Shown here: positions 32,421 to 42,300 of the stretch, piece by piece
Layout: each line of letters opens with the position of its first letter
How positions within the stretch are numbered: position 1 is the first letter of the stretch
Source of the DNA: Melitaea cinxia
Taxonomy: Eukaryota; Arthropoda; Insecta; Lepidoptera; Nymphalidae
Direction: 5' to 3'
Assembly (NCBI RefSeq): GCF_905220565.1
Contig: NC_059421.1
Location: 5,351,501-5,415,500 of the forward strand
Length of the DNA stretch: 64,000 bases
Position numbers and translations under genes: made by a program
Notes under the pieces: model-generated
Database searches by the model: none
What the model was told of the DNA's origin: nothing
What the model saw: only the letters and a program-made list of their open reading frames with translations

Positions 32421-33454
32421 CAATTTCATAGAATTTTCTATCGAATAAAGTCCGTTTTATTGATATTAAAAATATATATTTCTTTATTTTACTATGATTT
32501 AATCTTGTGTAACTCTAAAAACACATATATTAAAAAGGCGTATACGCTCCAATTATTGTACCGTATGTCACCTTTAATACAAGTTCTCAGACGACATTCC
32601 CGCGTTTCCTCAGCGCAGATTGACACTGTTCCAAACAATCGGAGCCCGCTTTAATCTCGGCAATAAATTTCCTTTATCTCCCAAGACGTTGAACAAAAAA
32701 AGGAATTCTTTTGGAAAAGCTTGTTTTGCGATTAAGTCAGTTACCTAAATGTTATGAGGGGAACGTTAGGAAAACGAGCTTTTATTTTATAATCATTTGA
32801 AAAGCTTTGAATGGGTATATATTTGTTAGGTATTTTTTTTCTACATTTTTTTTTAGTTTACATTTCTATTTAGGTAAATGCTTTTTTGAGTTCTACCTTG
32901 ATGTATTTAGTCCATAAACTAGATACGAGATAATCTAACAAAGGTTTCAATCCGGTAGGTTTGTCAGAAAATGCTTTGAGCAAACCTTTGAACTTTATTG
33001 ATGGGCTACACAATTTGTTTTATTGACTAAGCCTATAAAATCCACTTAGAAATATGAGTACGGTTTTTCTCCCACCATTTACATTTAAGACTAAAATAAT
33101 TATTTATTGTATCAAGTATATATAGTTGCACTTAGAAGAATCTCAGAAGGAATAGGAAAATATGGTTATTAACTATGATCGATTGAAATTAAGACTTTGT
33201 ATTGAATTTTTCAGTATACACACTTGACATTTTTCACGACTCTATCTCTCTCTGTCTTTAGATGTAACTTACTTAATTATCATAAAATGCATCATTAGTT
33301 TAAAAAAGTATTTAATTTATTTTACAATAATTTTAATTTTAAATTCTCTATTTTGAATTTTTGTATCTTGATTTGAGTTTGGTTGTTTCCCTATTCTTAA
33401 TTATTTCATTAATATTTAATTAATTTTTATTAATAATTTATTTCTAATCTTTAG
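32421..33454. other. AT-rich spacer, nothing recognised
   Basis: About 1 kb with no shared repeat or sustained frame. A GC-richer patch at 32570-32660 is not recognised. Confidence 0.5.
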
Positions 33455-33680
33455 TTTTGTACCCGACTGCCAAGGAAGGGTTTTGTTTTTCGCGCGTATC
33501 TTGTATGTATGTATATTTGTATGTAATATTCTTTACTACCTCATATTTCCAGAACCACTGAACGGATTTACATAATTGAGGTATCGTTAGGTTCGTCTTA
33601 GCTGCCCAAGTGTTCTTAGATAGGTGACATTAAAAAAAATCAAACATGGCGGCTGCGCGAAGCCATTGTAGTTAATGAAA
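33455..33680 (+). repeat. Possible LINE 3'-tail repeat
   Basis: GTACCCGACTGCCAAGGAAG, then a TATGTATGTA-rich part and CCAGAACCACTGAACGGATT. This matches the general layout of LINE tails but has no second copy in the window. Confidence 0.35.
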
Positions 33681-33855
33681 AAAAATTTTTTTTCTCGAAT
33701 ACTACAATATGGGTATCAAATTGAAGGGCACAATACAAGGATTTTAAAAAGGTATATCATGATTATTATTACCGTAATACTAATAAAGAAATACAATATT
33801 AAAGTTTAAAAAATGTGGACTTTGCTCTTTCCCACGCCTATGCCATGCCAAACTC

Positions 33856-33899
33856 GCGACGATCAACTTCGGGGTGTAGACCCCGAAGTTGATCGTCGC
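33856..33899. repeat. Perfect 20-bp GC-rich hairpin
   Basis: GCGACGATCAACTTCGGGGT (33856-33875), loop GTAG, then its exact reverse complement (33880-33899). No mismatch, in an AT-rich neighbourhood. Confidence 0.95.
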
Positions 33900-33904
33900 C
33901 TAGG

Positions 33905-34814
33905 AGGGCATGAAATTGAAGGATAAGTCAAATCATTCTCTCTTTGTGCATGTCTCCGACTGCATGATGTTGATATTGTTTCTATTTATTTCGCTGACTT
34001 TGTGTGCATATTGAATTTTTATCTTGTTCCAGCTTTTTCAGTTGATTTTCTATTAGTTGTTCTTCACGCAGGCGGGTTTTTTGTTTTTTTTTTAATTATT
34101 GATTAAATTATCCAATTGTTTAATTTTATTAATGTATATGGATAATAATATGTTATTTATTTTTGATTTTGATTATTTTGGTTATGATGATGATGGGGTG
34201 TCAGTTTCTTTTTTTTTTGAATACTTACTTTATTACTCTAAGTGTTGAACTGTACTAATGTATTATGACTTTTTGTGCTTTTAATCATTGTATTCCAAAG
34301 TTTTATGTACACTTGTAAGTGACGTGCATATCAGATACTTTTTTATTATATATTGTTTAATTTTATATTTTGTATATGTATTTTATAAGTGAACTTTCGA
34401 AATAAATAAATAAAGTATACTTAATTGACAGATACACACTTGAAAGATAGCGTACCAACGAAAAATGTTTGACACATATTTATTAAGGTCAATTTAAAAA
34501 AAAAAAAACTTAAAATCCTTTTCAATAAAATCTTAAATCAAAAATACGTATCTATTAATGTCTCAATGATACAATCATCGACTTGTACATTTGACAGACT
34601 GATAGTAGTATTATTCAAACTACGTAATCGTTGAAACACCAGTACTAAAATTCAACTTCGTGCTCTTTCTACGTGTATAGCGAATGGATTGAAATGATAC
34701 GTGACTGCGTATACATCATGTATTTATTATGAAAATAGAATACTCGAAATCAAGGCGAACAAACTAAAACCTAGCATTTACTTTTTCTAATTAAATAAGA
34801 GACAATACAATTTC
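33905..34814. other. AT-rich spacer, nothing recognised
   Basis: T-rich runs and an AATAAATAAATAAAG end near 34400 that could be a LINE tail. No coding frame. Confidence 0.45.
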
Positions 34815-35131
34815 TATCTATACAAGTTAATAAAATTGAAGTGTCTGTTTGTAATATTAAAATAACTGCTTTGTACCAAATGCATATGGATGTATACACA
34901 GTACATATACCAAAATAACATTTTTTTACAATTTAGTCTTTCTGTCTCTTTGTTCCGTCTAATCTTTGAAACGGCTGGATCGATTTTGACGGGACTTTCA
35001 CTGAAAGATAGCTGAGGTAATAAGGAGTAACTTAGGCCACTTTTATTAAAGTTTTTTTTTTTGTTATAACTGCGAACTAGACATTAATTATTTTGTTAAA
35101 TTCCACGCGGACGAAGTCGCGGGCATAGCTA
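34815..35131 (-). repeat. LINE-tail repeat F copy
   Basis: TATACAAGTTAATAAAATTG...CGCGGACGAAGTCGCGGGCA TAGCTA, a full-length reversed unit. Confidence 0.75.
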
Positions 35132-35376
35132 CTGTATAACATATTCTGTGTATTTTTAAAGTTTTACTTTTAAAGACTTCTTAGCTAAGGGGAAAGCAAT
35201 CGACTTGGAAGTGACATTGGTGATTTACGCTAAGGTAAAAGATCTAGATTTAAATTGAACCTAATAAATCTATTAGGTTGGATTTTCTAGACCTCTCTTA
35301 ATGTTATTTTAAGTTATATAAACATTGAACGGAGTCAATTTTCTCTTATTACCTACGTATCTACGTGTAAATAAAA
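35132..35376. other. Spacer, nothing recognised
   Basis: Contains the short inverted pair CTAATAAATCTATTAG at 35260-35275. Otherwise featureless. Confidence 0.4.
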
Positions 35377-35415
35377 CAGGTACAATCCATGGCTGTAACC
35401 GTTGCGCCAACGATG
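35377..35415 (-). repeat. SINE family A, head fragment (39 bp)
   Basis: CAGGTACAATCCATGGCTGT AACCGTTGCGCCAACG is the reversed start of family A including the A-box. Confidence 0.7.
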
Positions 35416-35611
35416 GACTACTAAAACAGTATATAACTCTTTTATTTTTCTGTTTTATTTAGACTGAATATGACTAAACTAAAAAATCCTGAAAACGTCC
35501 AAGTGTGTCGCGAAAGCCTACTTCATAAATAAATATGGTTGTAGACCAATCCACAACGCTGACATTTCTAGTTGTCACAAATATTGTTGTCAGCCCTTTT
35601 TGTAATAAACT

Positions 35612-35770
35612 AGGTGTACCCTGCACGCGTTGCTACGCCCTTTTTATTTATTTATTTTTTTGGCCGTACCAACTCATAAACCTTTGTAGGCTCATGCACA
35701 ATACTTATTATAATTATATAATTATCATGACACGATCAAATGCATAGTTTACGGTTCTATATAGAACATA
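35612..35770 (+). repeat. LINE-tail repeat I copy
   Basis: TAGGTGTACCCTGCACGCGT, TACCAACTCATAAACCTTTG, GATCAAATGCATAGTTTACG, ACATACAGACAAACATTCAT. Same order as 55168-55330. Confidence 0.7.
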
Positions 35771-35784
35771 CAGACAAACATTCA

Positions 35785-35806
35785 TATATATATATATATA
35801 TATATA
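35785..35806. repeat. (TA)n microsatellite
   Basis: TA run directly after the repeat I end. Confidence 0.85.
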
Positions 35807-36611
35807 GATTACAGGGAGAAACGTATGTACATATGTACTGATTTAGACCCAGACTAGATTTTGTTGATCAGCGATAGTTGATGTACTTGTTCTTAAAACT
35901 GGACAATCCGACCGTGATGGAGTCTGCATTTTTTGTTACTATGTAGTTCTGTTGACGAGAAGATATTGAAGCCTATGAACTATGGAGATTGATATTATTA
36001 GGCTGTGAGCTTCTCTAAGGTCAAGATATTTATTTTATTTTATTTATTTATTCTTAATGTATGGTAAAACCGGGAGAGATGCCGCAATGGGATAGATGCC
36101 CCATGTTCTAAAAACCTAACATCCCGAACTCACAAATAAAAATTAATCGCATAAGTAGGAGTCGAAGTCACCCCGTACCTCAGATATCCACAGATATTCG
36201 TGTGGCAAGGACGCGTTTGGATCGTGTGTGTAATTTTCTCCGTGGCGAAATTTACAAACACGTCAAAGTTTTAAAGGTTAGTATTTAAGGTTGTATAATT
36301 TTATAAATAGTAATAAATTCCGTTATATTTTTTATCAAGTCTATATACTGGGTCATTGAGTTTGCATATAGTTGTAAATAGATGCTATTTTGTTTATAAT
36401 TTATTTAAAAAATACGTGGGCATCTATCCCAATCACAAAGGATAGTTGCCCTGATTTTTTGAGGTATAGGTGCCCTTAGGGGCATCTATCCCTTCATTCA
36501 CCATATACAGAGTAAGTTTATATGTATAATTTTTTTTGTGTCTGTTATTTTTTTTTTTAAATGTATTTACGTATATTTATGTTTGGATGTTTTACTGATT
36601 CTAGCAGAACT

Positions 36612-36707
36612 ATGCCACGAAAATATAAAAGAAAGGAAGAAATGCGAGCTCGAGTATGTTCTTGGACTATAGAAAACCTACAGTCAGCTTTCGATGAGAA
36701 AGTATGA
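36612..36707 (+). CDS. Truncated pogo-like transposase N-terminus
   Basis: A 31-residue frame starting MPRKYKRKEEMRARV and continuing WTIENLQSAFDE. The basic start followed by 'W(T)xENLxxA' is how the helix-turn-helix (psq-type) DNA-binding domain of pogo/Tigger transposases begins. Full proteins have several hundred residues with a DDE core; that is absent here. The frame ends at GAGAAAGTATGA, which could also be a splice-donor-like GTATGA rather than a true stop. It lies near the left third of an element whose TIRs and TA duplications fit the same family. Alone it could at most bind DNA; more likely it is a relic. Confidence 0.6.
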   Translation: MPRKYKRKEEMRARVCSWTIENLQSAFDEKV

Positions 36708-36799
36708 TTGTGCAATGTGCATGTTGACACTTGATATGAATATTTTAGACCAACAATTAAGAATTTGTACTTTTGTTGAATAAATGCTTGTAAAATTTA

Positions 36800-36864
36800 G
36801 TTAAATTTATATACATATCTATATATATCTATTTATATCTATATATATATATATAGATATAAAT

Positions 36865-36899
<35 letters not shown>
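36800..36899. repeat. AT palindrome inside the pogo-like element
   Basis: CTATTTATATCTATATATAT... mirrors ...ATATAGATATAAATAG, then a long (AT)n run. It would extrude as a long hairpin. Confidence 0.8.
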
Positions 36900-36900
<1 letters not shown>

Positions 36901-37380
36901 TGTTGAAACTTAAGAATTTATATTTTAGTTAAACAAAAGCTCTAAAAATTTAATTAGGTATAGTAATCTGTGTGATATAAAAATTATATTCTAATTATAA
37001 CAATTAAAAGATATAAAAAAACACAAAAATTTTTTATTACTATGGCCCATGTTTCTTGGAGACAATCTATGTTTTAGGAGTAGAGCTAACTAACATTTGG
37101 TTTGGGTTTTTCGTTTACACGGTTTAAAGGGCATCTATCCTACTCACTATTTTCATGGTGGGGCAACTATCCATATAGGTAGGCATCTATCCTCAAAAAA
37201 AAGGGTTCACGAAAAGCTAATTTCTGCTTAATCTGCATTGGCTAGGTTGAAAAAAAATAGTCATAATTCAACATAAAGGATTGAGCTAGCTACATTAATA
37301 AAAATTATTCGTATAAAAATCATATTTTTAAAATTAGGTGGCTATTTCAAAAAGTGAGGCATCTATCCCGGTTTTACCCT

Positions 37381-37770
37381 ACACCAAAATACAGACACAT
37401 ATAAAGAAAGATACAATACAAGATGTACAAACGCGATCTTATCGCTAAATAGCGATTTCTTCCAGATAACCTTTGGGAACTGGACACGATACAGTAGCAG
37501 CGGTTAGAAGTGTGCACAAATTAAGGAGGAAAAATCAATAATAAATAGATAAAAAACTACGATATGATAGACTTACATAATTATTAAAGAAAAAAAAAAC
37601 ATATAAATAAGTAAATATTTTAGTGTATACTATATAATATACATATACACCTACATAAACATACATACACACATACATACATACACATATAAAAATATAT
37701 ACATATATACATATACACACATAAATATATACATATATGTACACTTAAAGTAAACTACAAATCGCGACAG
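37381..37770 (-). repeat. LINE X 3' UTR with stem-loop and microsatellite
   Basis: On the minus strand it follows the stop of the ORF2 fragment. It holds GTTATCTGGAAGAAATCG, the stem ATCGCT/AGCGAT (37441-37446 with 37451-37456) and the TTGTACATC end. An (ATAC/ATAT)-rich stretch at 37600-37740 lies inside it. The pogo-like element splits the terminal TTTATTTATT...TGTACACCA segment. Confidence 0.75.
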
Positions 37771-38172
37771 TTATGACTTAATGAGCGACATATAATGCTT
37801 TTTAAGGCGTTGCTTTAAGCAAGCTTGTGTTGGAGCTTGTTTTATTGAAAGCGGAAGAGAGTTCCACAGACGGGCAGCATTAACAGTAAATGAATTGGAG
37901 TAGAAGGAGGTAGAATGGGGAGGAATTTTCAGAAGCAAATTGGATTCAGATCTAAGGGACCGCTCATGGGAATCGCAAAGAAACGTAAACCGTTCTTTAA
38001 GGTAATGAGGGGCATTAGGATTAAAAAGAACACAGTAGAGTAGAGTAAGTACATGGGTATTCCTGCGAAGGCGAATTGGGAGCCACTTGAGTTTACTGCG
38101 AAAATCGGAGACGTGGTCATATTTGCGAAGACCAAATATGAACCTTATACAGAGATTTTGAACGAAGATACT
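37771..38172 (-). pseudogene. LINE X ORF2 C-terminal fragment
   Basis: An uninterrupted ~133-codon frame ending at the stop 37771-37773. It reads CIRFIFGLRKYDHVSDF, then LKWLPIRLRRNTHVLTLLY, then NPNAPHYLKERF and NSFTVNAARLWNSLPLSI, and finally LKQRLKKHYMSL. This is the post-reverse-transcriptase C-terminus common to CR1/jockey-group LINEs in insects. No RT motifs remain; the copy is 5'-truncated. The continuous frame means the truncation, not point decay, disabled it. Confidence 0.8.
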
Positions 38173-38340
38173 TCTTCGGTCTGTCTAAGAAACTCTTTTA
38201 AATTGAGTGTAAATATTTTAAAGATATTCTTTTACTACTTATAAAACCAGTATCCGGTAACTTTAATTTTTTTCTCAAAATACTCGCAAATTGAGCTCGT
38301 GATCTTGTTGCATATCTTTGAACCTAACTTCACATGTTCC

Positions 38341-38625
38341 ACTAAGGTAGGGCACAGCAGGAATTTCCTGCTCAAAATCTGGAGCAGCCCGACTGGGGTA
38401 GTACCTCGACATTACAGAAGAACACAGCTAAATAATACTGTTTTCAACCAGTATTGTGTTCCTGTTGGTGAGTAAGGTGACTAGAGCTTCTGGGGGGATT
38501 GTGGATTGGGTCGGCAACGCGCTCGCGATACCTCTGGTGTTGCTGGCGTCTATAAACTACGGTAATCTCTTACCATCAGGTGAGCCGTACGCTTGTTTGC
38601 CGATCTAGTGATTAAAAAAAAAGTT
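38341..38625 (+). repeat. SINE family C, full length
   Basis: ACTAAGGTAGGGCACAGCAG...GCTTGTTTGCCGATCTAGTG, then an A run. Confidence 0.85.
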
Positions 38626-41399
38626 GCATTTTCTAACACACTCAAGACACAACAAGACGAGCGGACATGTTTTATAGTTTGTAGATATTCCTAATGTGAC
38701 AATTTGTTATGTGTTATAGTTTGCGTCATTTAATTCCCTGTTGGAATTTTTCAAAAATTCTGATAATATGTGGTACTAATTAAATGGATTTTCATAGAAA
38801 TTATTTGTTACACACACAGTAGCCTACCGTAGTATAGTAATATAAAGTAGCATGATAGAGCCACGCTTATTCACAAGTCAAAAACAAAGGTTTTAATTAT
38901 GGGCACGTATAAATTACTCTGTCCATATAATTTTCCACGAAATCTATTCATGTTAAACAAAAACAATACGAATTTTAACAATAAAGCCGCTAATTGAATG
39001 TATTTTATGGAAAAAAAATGGATTTCACGCGTACAAATGATTAACATTTAAATTGAAATTTGCTTTTTCGTCCAGTTTACGCGATATTTCGTTCTTTTTT
39101 TTGTATTATTCGTTTAACTACTAGAAGTATGTCGTGATTCCATTCGCATTGATTTATTTTATTTTATATGAGAAACTTATACCTTTGTAAAGTTATTTTA
39201 CTATTTTATTTTTATTTACATTATTTAGATAATAAAAATGACTTATTGTGATTCACACATTGTCAAACTCATATTCATACACGTTTTACTACGTGCAAAT
39301 TTTCAGGAGTATGATATGCATTAAAAAAATATATACAACATTACAAGAAAGGTAAGTAATTGTTACGGCAAAAATTATCAAATTGAAAAACCATATTTTT
39401 TTTAAATGTCAGATTTGCTAGACAACATTCATTTTCACAAACTTTTTCAAGTTATACCCATTTTATAATTGATTTGAAAGATTCTTTGAAGATTCTTGAA
39501 AGGTCAGAGGTACTAGTCCAAATCGGAATGCTTGATTAAGTATTTCGGTTTTCGTGCTATATCCACTGGGTTATTTCAGTTCAACGAATATTCTTAAGCA
39601 CTCGGACCAGACGCCGCACTCCACAGTCTGCTAATGACACAATAAGATGATACTCGAACTAATGGTGTTTGTGAAGAAATACTAAATGGTTTATTGTTTG
39701 TAAGCGTTTCGTATAAGAAATACTACATTCGTAACTTATTTTATTATTATGGTCATTGGCCTTGCGATATCATCGTCATTAAATAATATTGAAGCACTTT
39801 AGCCTTGCTTATGTTCGTTATAAGTTGTAGCTATTAAGATGATATCTCAAAATTGTTTTCCCCTTACATATTCTCCATTCCATGTGTAGAATATATAAGA
39901 ACACAAAATTCTTTTTTTAATTAGTGGCTACTTCGTTTTTAAATGTTGACAATAGAAGCCGTCGGTTTTTGATTACTCCAAGCCTATTTTAATATTTAAA
40001 ATTATATTCATAAATTGTTTTAGCCATTAATTTCTTTTACTCAATAATCTTCTAAAATTGCATAATTCTGATAGAGTTACATTCTGTGAGTCTAACATAT
40101 TTTTTTTGTTTTGCTTTCGAAGAATTTTCAACTCATTATCTTAATAAAAATTTAAATATTTTTTATAATTTTTTTATTATTTTATCGTATTATATTTATA
40201 CATACATAAATATTTACTTCGTGTTCGTGATTTGATGCTCAAATTACATATTTCGGACCAAAATATAAACGAGCAAATTTAACGTTTGACAAAATAAAAA
40301 AATTAAAAAAGAAAAGTTTTCTTATTGCTAAGAACCTTTTATGAAATAGGAATAATTTGTTGTACAATTTTATAAATTACTTCGATAGAAAGTAGCTAGA
40401 TTTTTCTTCCTATTTTATTCGCAAGAAACTTTAGAACAGATGTAATATATAACGACGTATGTTTATATTAAGGCTCTACTAATAAATTGACAAATAGACA
40501 AATGATTTTTTATATCCTTGCTTGTAAAACCGGCTATTAGCAAAATACAAGCATTCTAAATGCGCATACTAGTTTTAGACATAAGAACATTTTAGTAAAC
40601 GGACAGACATTGTTATCTTATTACATTACTATTGTTGCGAGACTTCCTTATAAAACTGAGACGGAAAGTCGACAAAAAAGATGAAGAGTGATACATTACT
40701 CTCACTTGAATAATTGATGACAAACGCCTTTTCTCATAAGGAAATAAAAATACTAAGGACGTGTACGGAATATATATTTGTGGTTTTGATGTACATTACA
40801 ATAAAACGTAAACGTAGGTGAATAAATTGTATTAAGTCATCGCTTTTGGTAATCGAATAATTGCCATTACATTTTGTCAACTGAAACGGTTTTGAATCAA
40901 CCTGTAAGTATTCCATTAGTAGATAAACTTGTTCATAATAGAATAACCGTCGTGTAACAGAAGATGGATCTTAACCTACCATACAGTTTCACTGCGAATA
41001 GGTACCCGAAGAACAGCATGGTCTTGGTAGCAGCTGTACACCTAGACAGCTTTCCTGTCAAGGGTGCCAACTGAGACTACAGGTTTAACGTTCTAAGGTT
41101 TCGTGGACAGACATAGCAGCAAATTAATCCTAAGAAATATTTAAACTAATACAAATTACCACTCTAATGTGTTGTCTTTTATGGATAGATCTTAAACCAT
41201 TACCATATTAGAATGGTCACTGGCCATATATGATAACACATGTATGCTTTGTAGATCTTTCATTTTATGTTATTATTATTATTATTATTATTTATTTCTT
41301 ATAATGGTGTAAAAAAAATAGTATCATTATTATTATTATAAATGTTGTAAAATATAAACAGTCAGACGCGAGAAATTTATTAACTTAAGTCTTACTTTA
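38626..41399. other. Largest featureless stretch, AT-rich
   Basis: About 2.8 kb without a repeat shared in the window. Patches at 39500-39640 and 40950-41100 are less AT-rich but show no sustained frame, splice-bounded exon or hairpin. Confidence 0.5.
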
Positions 41400-41467
41400 C
41401 TATGAGTGTCTCTTCTTTTATATGAAGAATGAGGCCCGTGCCCAGCGGTGGGATGCTACAGGCAGCA
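41400..41467 (+). repeat. SINE family A, tail fragment
   Basis: GAATGAGGCCCGTGCCCAGC GGTGGGATGCTACAGGC: the family A end. Confidence 0.6.
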
Positions 41468-41482
41468 TTCTGGAGAAAAGAA

Positions 41483-41757
41483 CTTTGCCAATAATAATAA
41501 ATAAATAAGTAAATATCTACACAAACACAGACGGTTGACTGTTCCTAAAGTAAGCAACTTAATGCTTGTGTTATAAGGTAACAGCCGACTGGTATAGCTA
41601 CTTTTTTTTCGATAAACATACTTATAAATAATACATAAAAATATATAAATAAATATATAAATAAATATTTATATTACATCCAGACATGGGGTGGGAATCG
41701 AACACACATCCCTCGGAGCAGAAAACAGGGGTACAAACTGCGCCAACGGGCTAGTCA
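41483..41757 (-). repeat. tRNA-derived SINE, family D, full length
   Basis: The minus strand reads GACTAGCCCGTTGGCGCAGT (A-box-like), GTTCGATTCCC (B-box), GTCTGGATGTAATATAAATA, ...GCTTACTTTAGGAACAGTCA and an AT-rich TTATTTATT tail. The head is better preserved than in the copy at 2715-3002. Confidence 0.75.
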
Positions 41758-42177
41758 AATCAATCATTGGCATTTCGGGCTAGTTCATCAACAATATTAG
41801 ATTCAACAACGCTACACACTTTTTCATATAATTTTGTTTTCGTGTGAACTTCAAAGATAATAATAAAAGACGCGAACGGCATCAACGGTAGCTGATAATA
41901 ATTTTTGTCACTTTATGGCTTTTTAAAGATCCCATACGATAGTTTTCGGAAAGCGCTCCATAAAAATAATTTCTAAATAAATTTAGATATTTAATATTTT
42001 ATCTGCGATGTTTGTCCATGTTGTATATATATATAATTATGCATTATTAAAAATAGCACGGTGTCGTCTCCTGTCAAAGATTTTCATTGTAATATGAAAC
42101 TTTGAATAGTTACGGGTTTCTGTAAAGAGCTCACTATAGACGGCGCCACGGTTCGCTTAAACCGAAATTTAAAAATT
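41758..42177. other. Spacer, nothing recognised
   Basis: At 42130-42165, CACTATAGACGGCGCCACGG is a GC-rich patch next to the tRNA-like foldback and may belong to the same repeat. This is not confirmed. Confidence 0.4.
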
Positions 42178-42210
42178 ATCATATCGAAAATTTCGCTCGA
42201 GCGGGTGCAT

Positions 42211-42283
42211 CGTTCCATAGCTTAATTGGCTAGACCGCCGACACGGCAAGTCGGAGACGCGGGTTCGAACCCCGCTGGAGCGG
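42211..42283 (+). tRNA. tRNA-like sequence (GGC, alanine-like anticodon), probably a pseudo-tRNA in a foldback
   Basis: 73 nt that fold like a tRNA. Acceptor CGTTCCA/TGGAGCG pairs fully with one G-T wobble; anticodon stem CCGAC/GTCGG is perfect; the T arm GCGGG-TTCGAAC-CCCGC is perfect and contains the B-box. The anticodon position would be GGC (alanine). Against a working tRNA: position 33 is C instead of the near-universal T, and the D stem has a C-C mismatch. It also sits inside a larger inverted repeat (42178-42192 with 42286-42300, 14 of 15 pairs), and upstream CGCTCGAGCGGGT can pair with its 3' half. A tRNA-derived mobile sequence is more likely than a host tRNA gene. Confidence 0.45.
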
Positions 42284-42300
42284 TCAATTTTTGATATGAT

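Larger units (their letters stand above)
36062..37379. mobile_element. pogo-like DNA transposon, non-autonomous, TA target duplication
   Basis: Terminal inverted repeats of ~22 bp: left GGTAAAACCGGGAGAGATGC, right end reading GGTAAAACCGGGATAGATGC on the complement. TA dinucleotides flank both ends (36060-36061 and 37380-37381), the target duplication of Tc1/mariner/pogo elements. The motif GGCATCTATCC recurs inside near both ends (about 36419, 36480, 37130, 37182, 37359), like subterminal transposase-binding repeats. A 31-residue frame at 36612-36707 resembles the start of a pogo transposase. The element sits in the tail of LINE X. Confidence 0.8.

Noticed and set aside
33856..33899. microRNA precursor
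   Set aside because: A 4-nt loop and only 20 paired bases are outside normal animal pre-miRNA form.
37535..37744. 69-codon tyrosine/valine-rich frame
   Set aside because: Translation of the (ATAC/ATAT) microsatellite in the LINE X 3' UTR.
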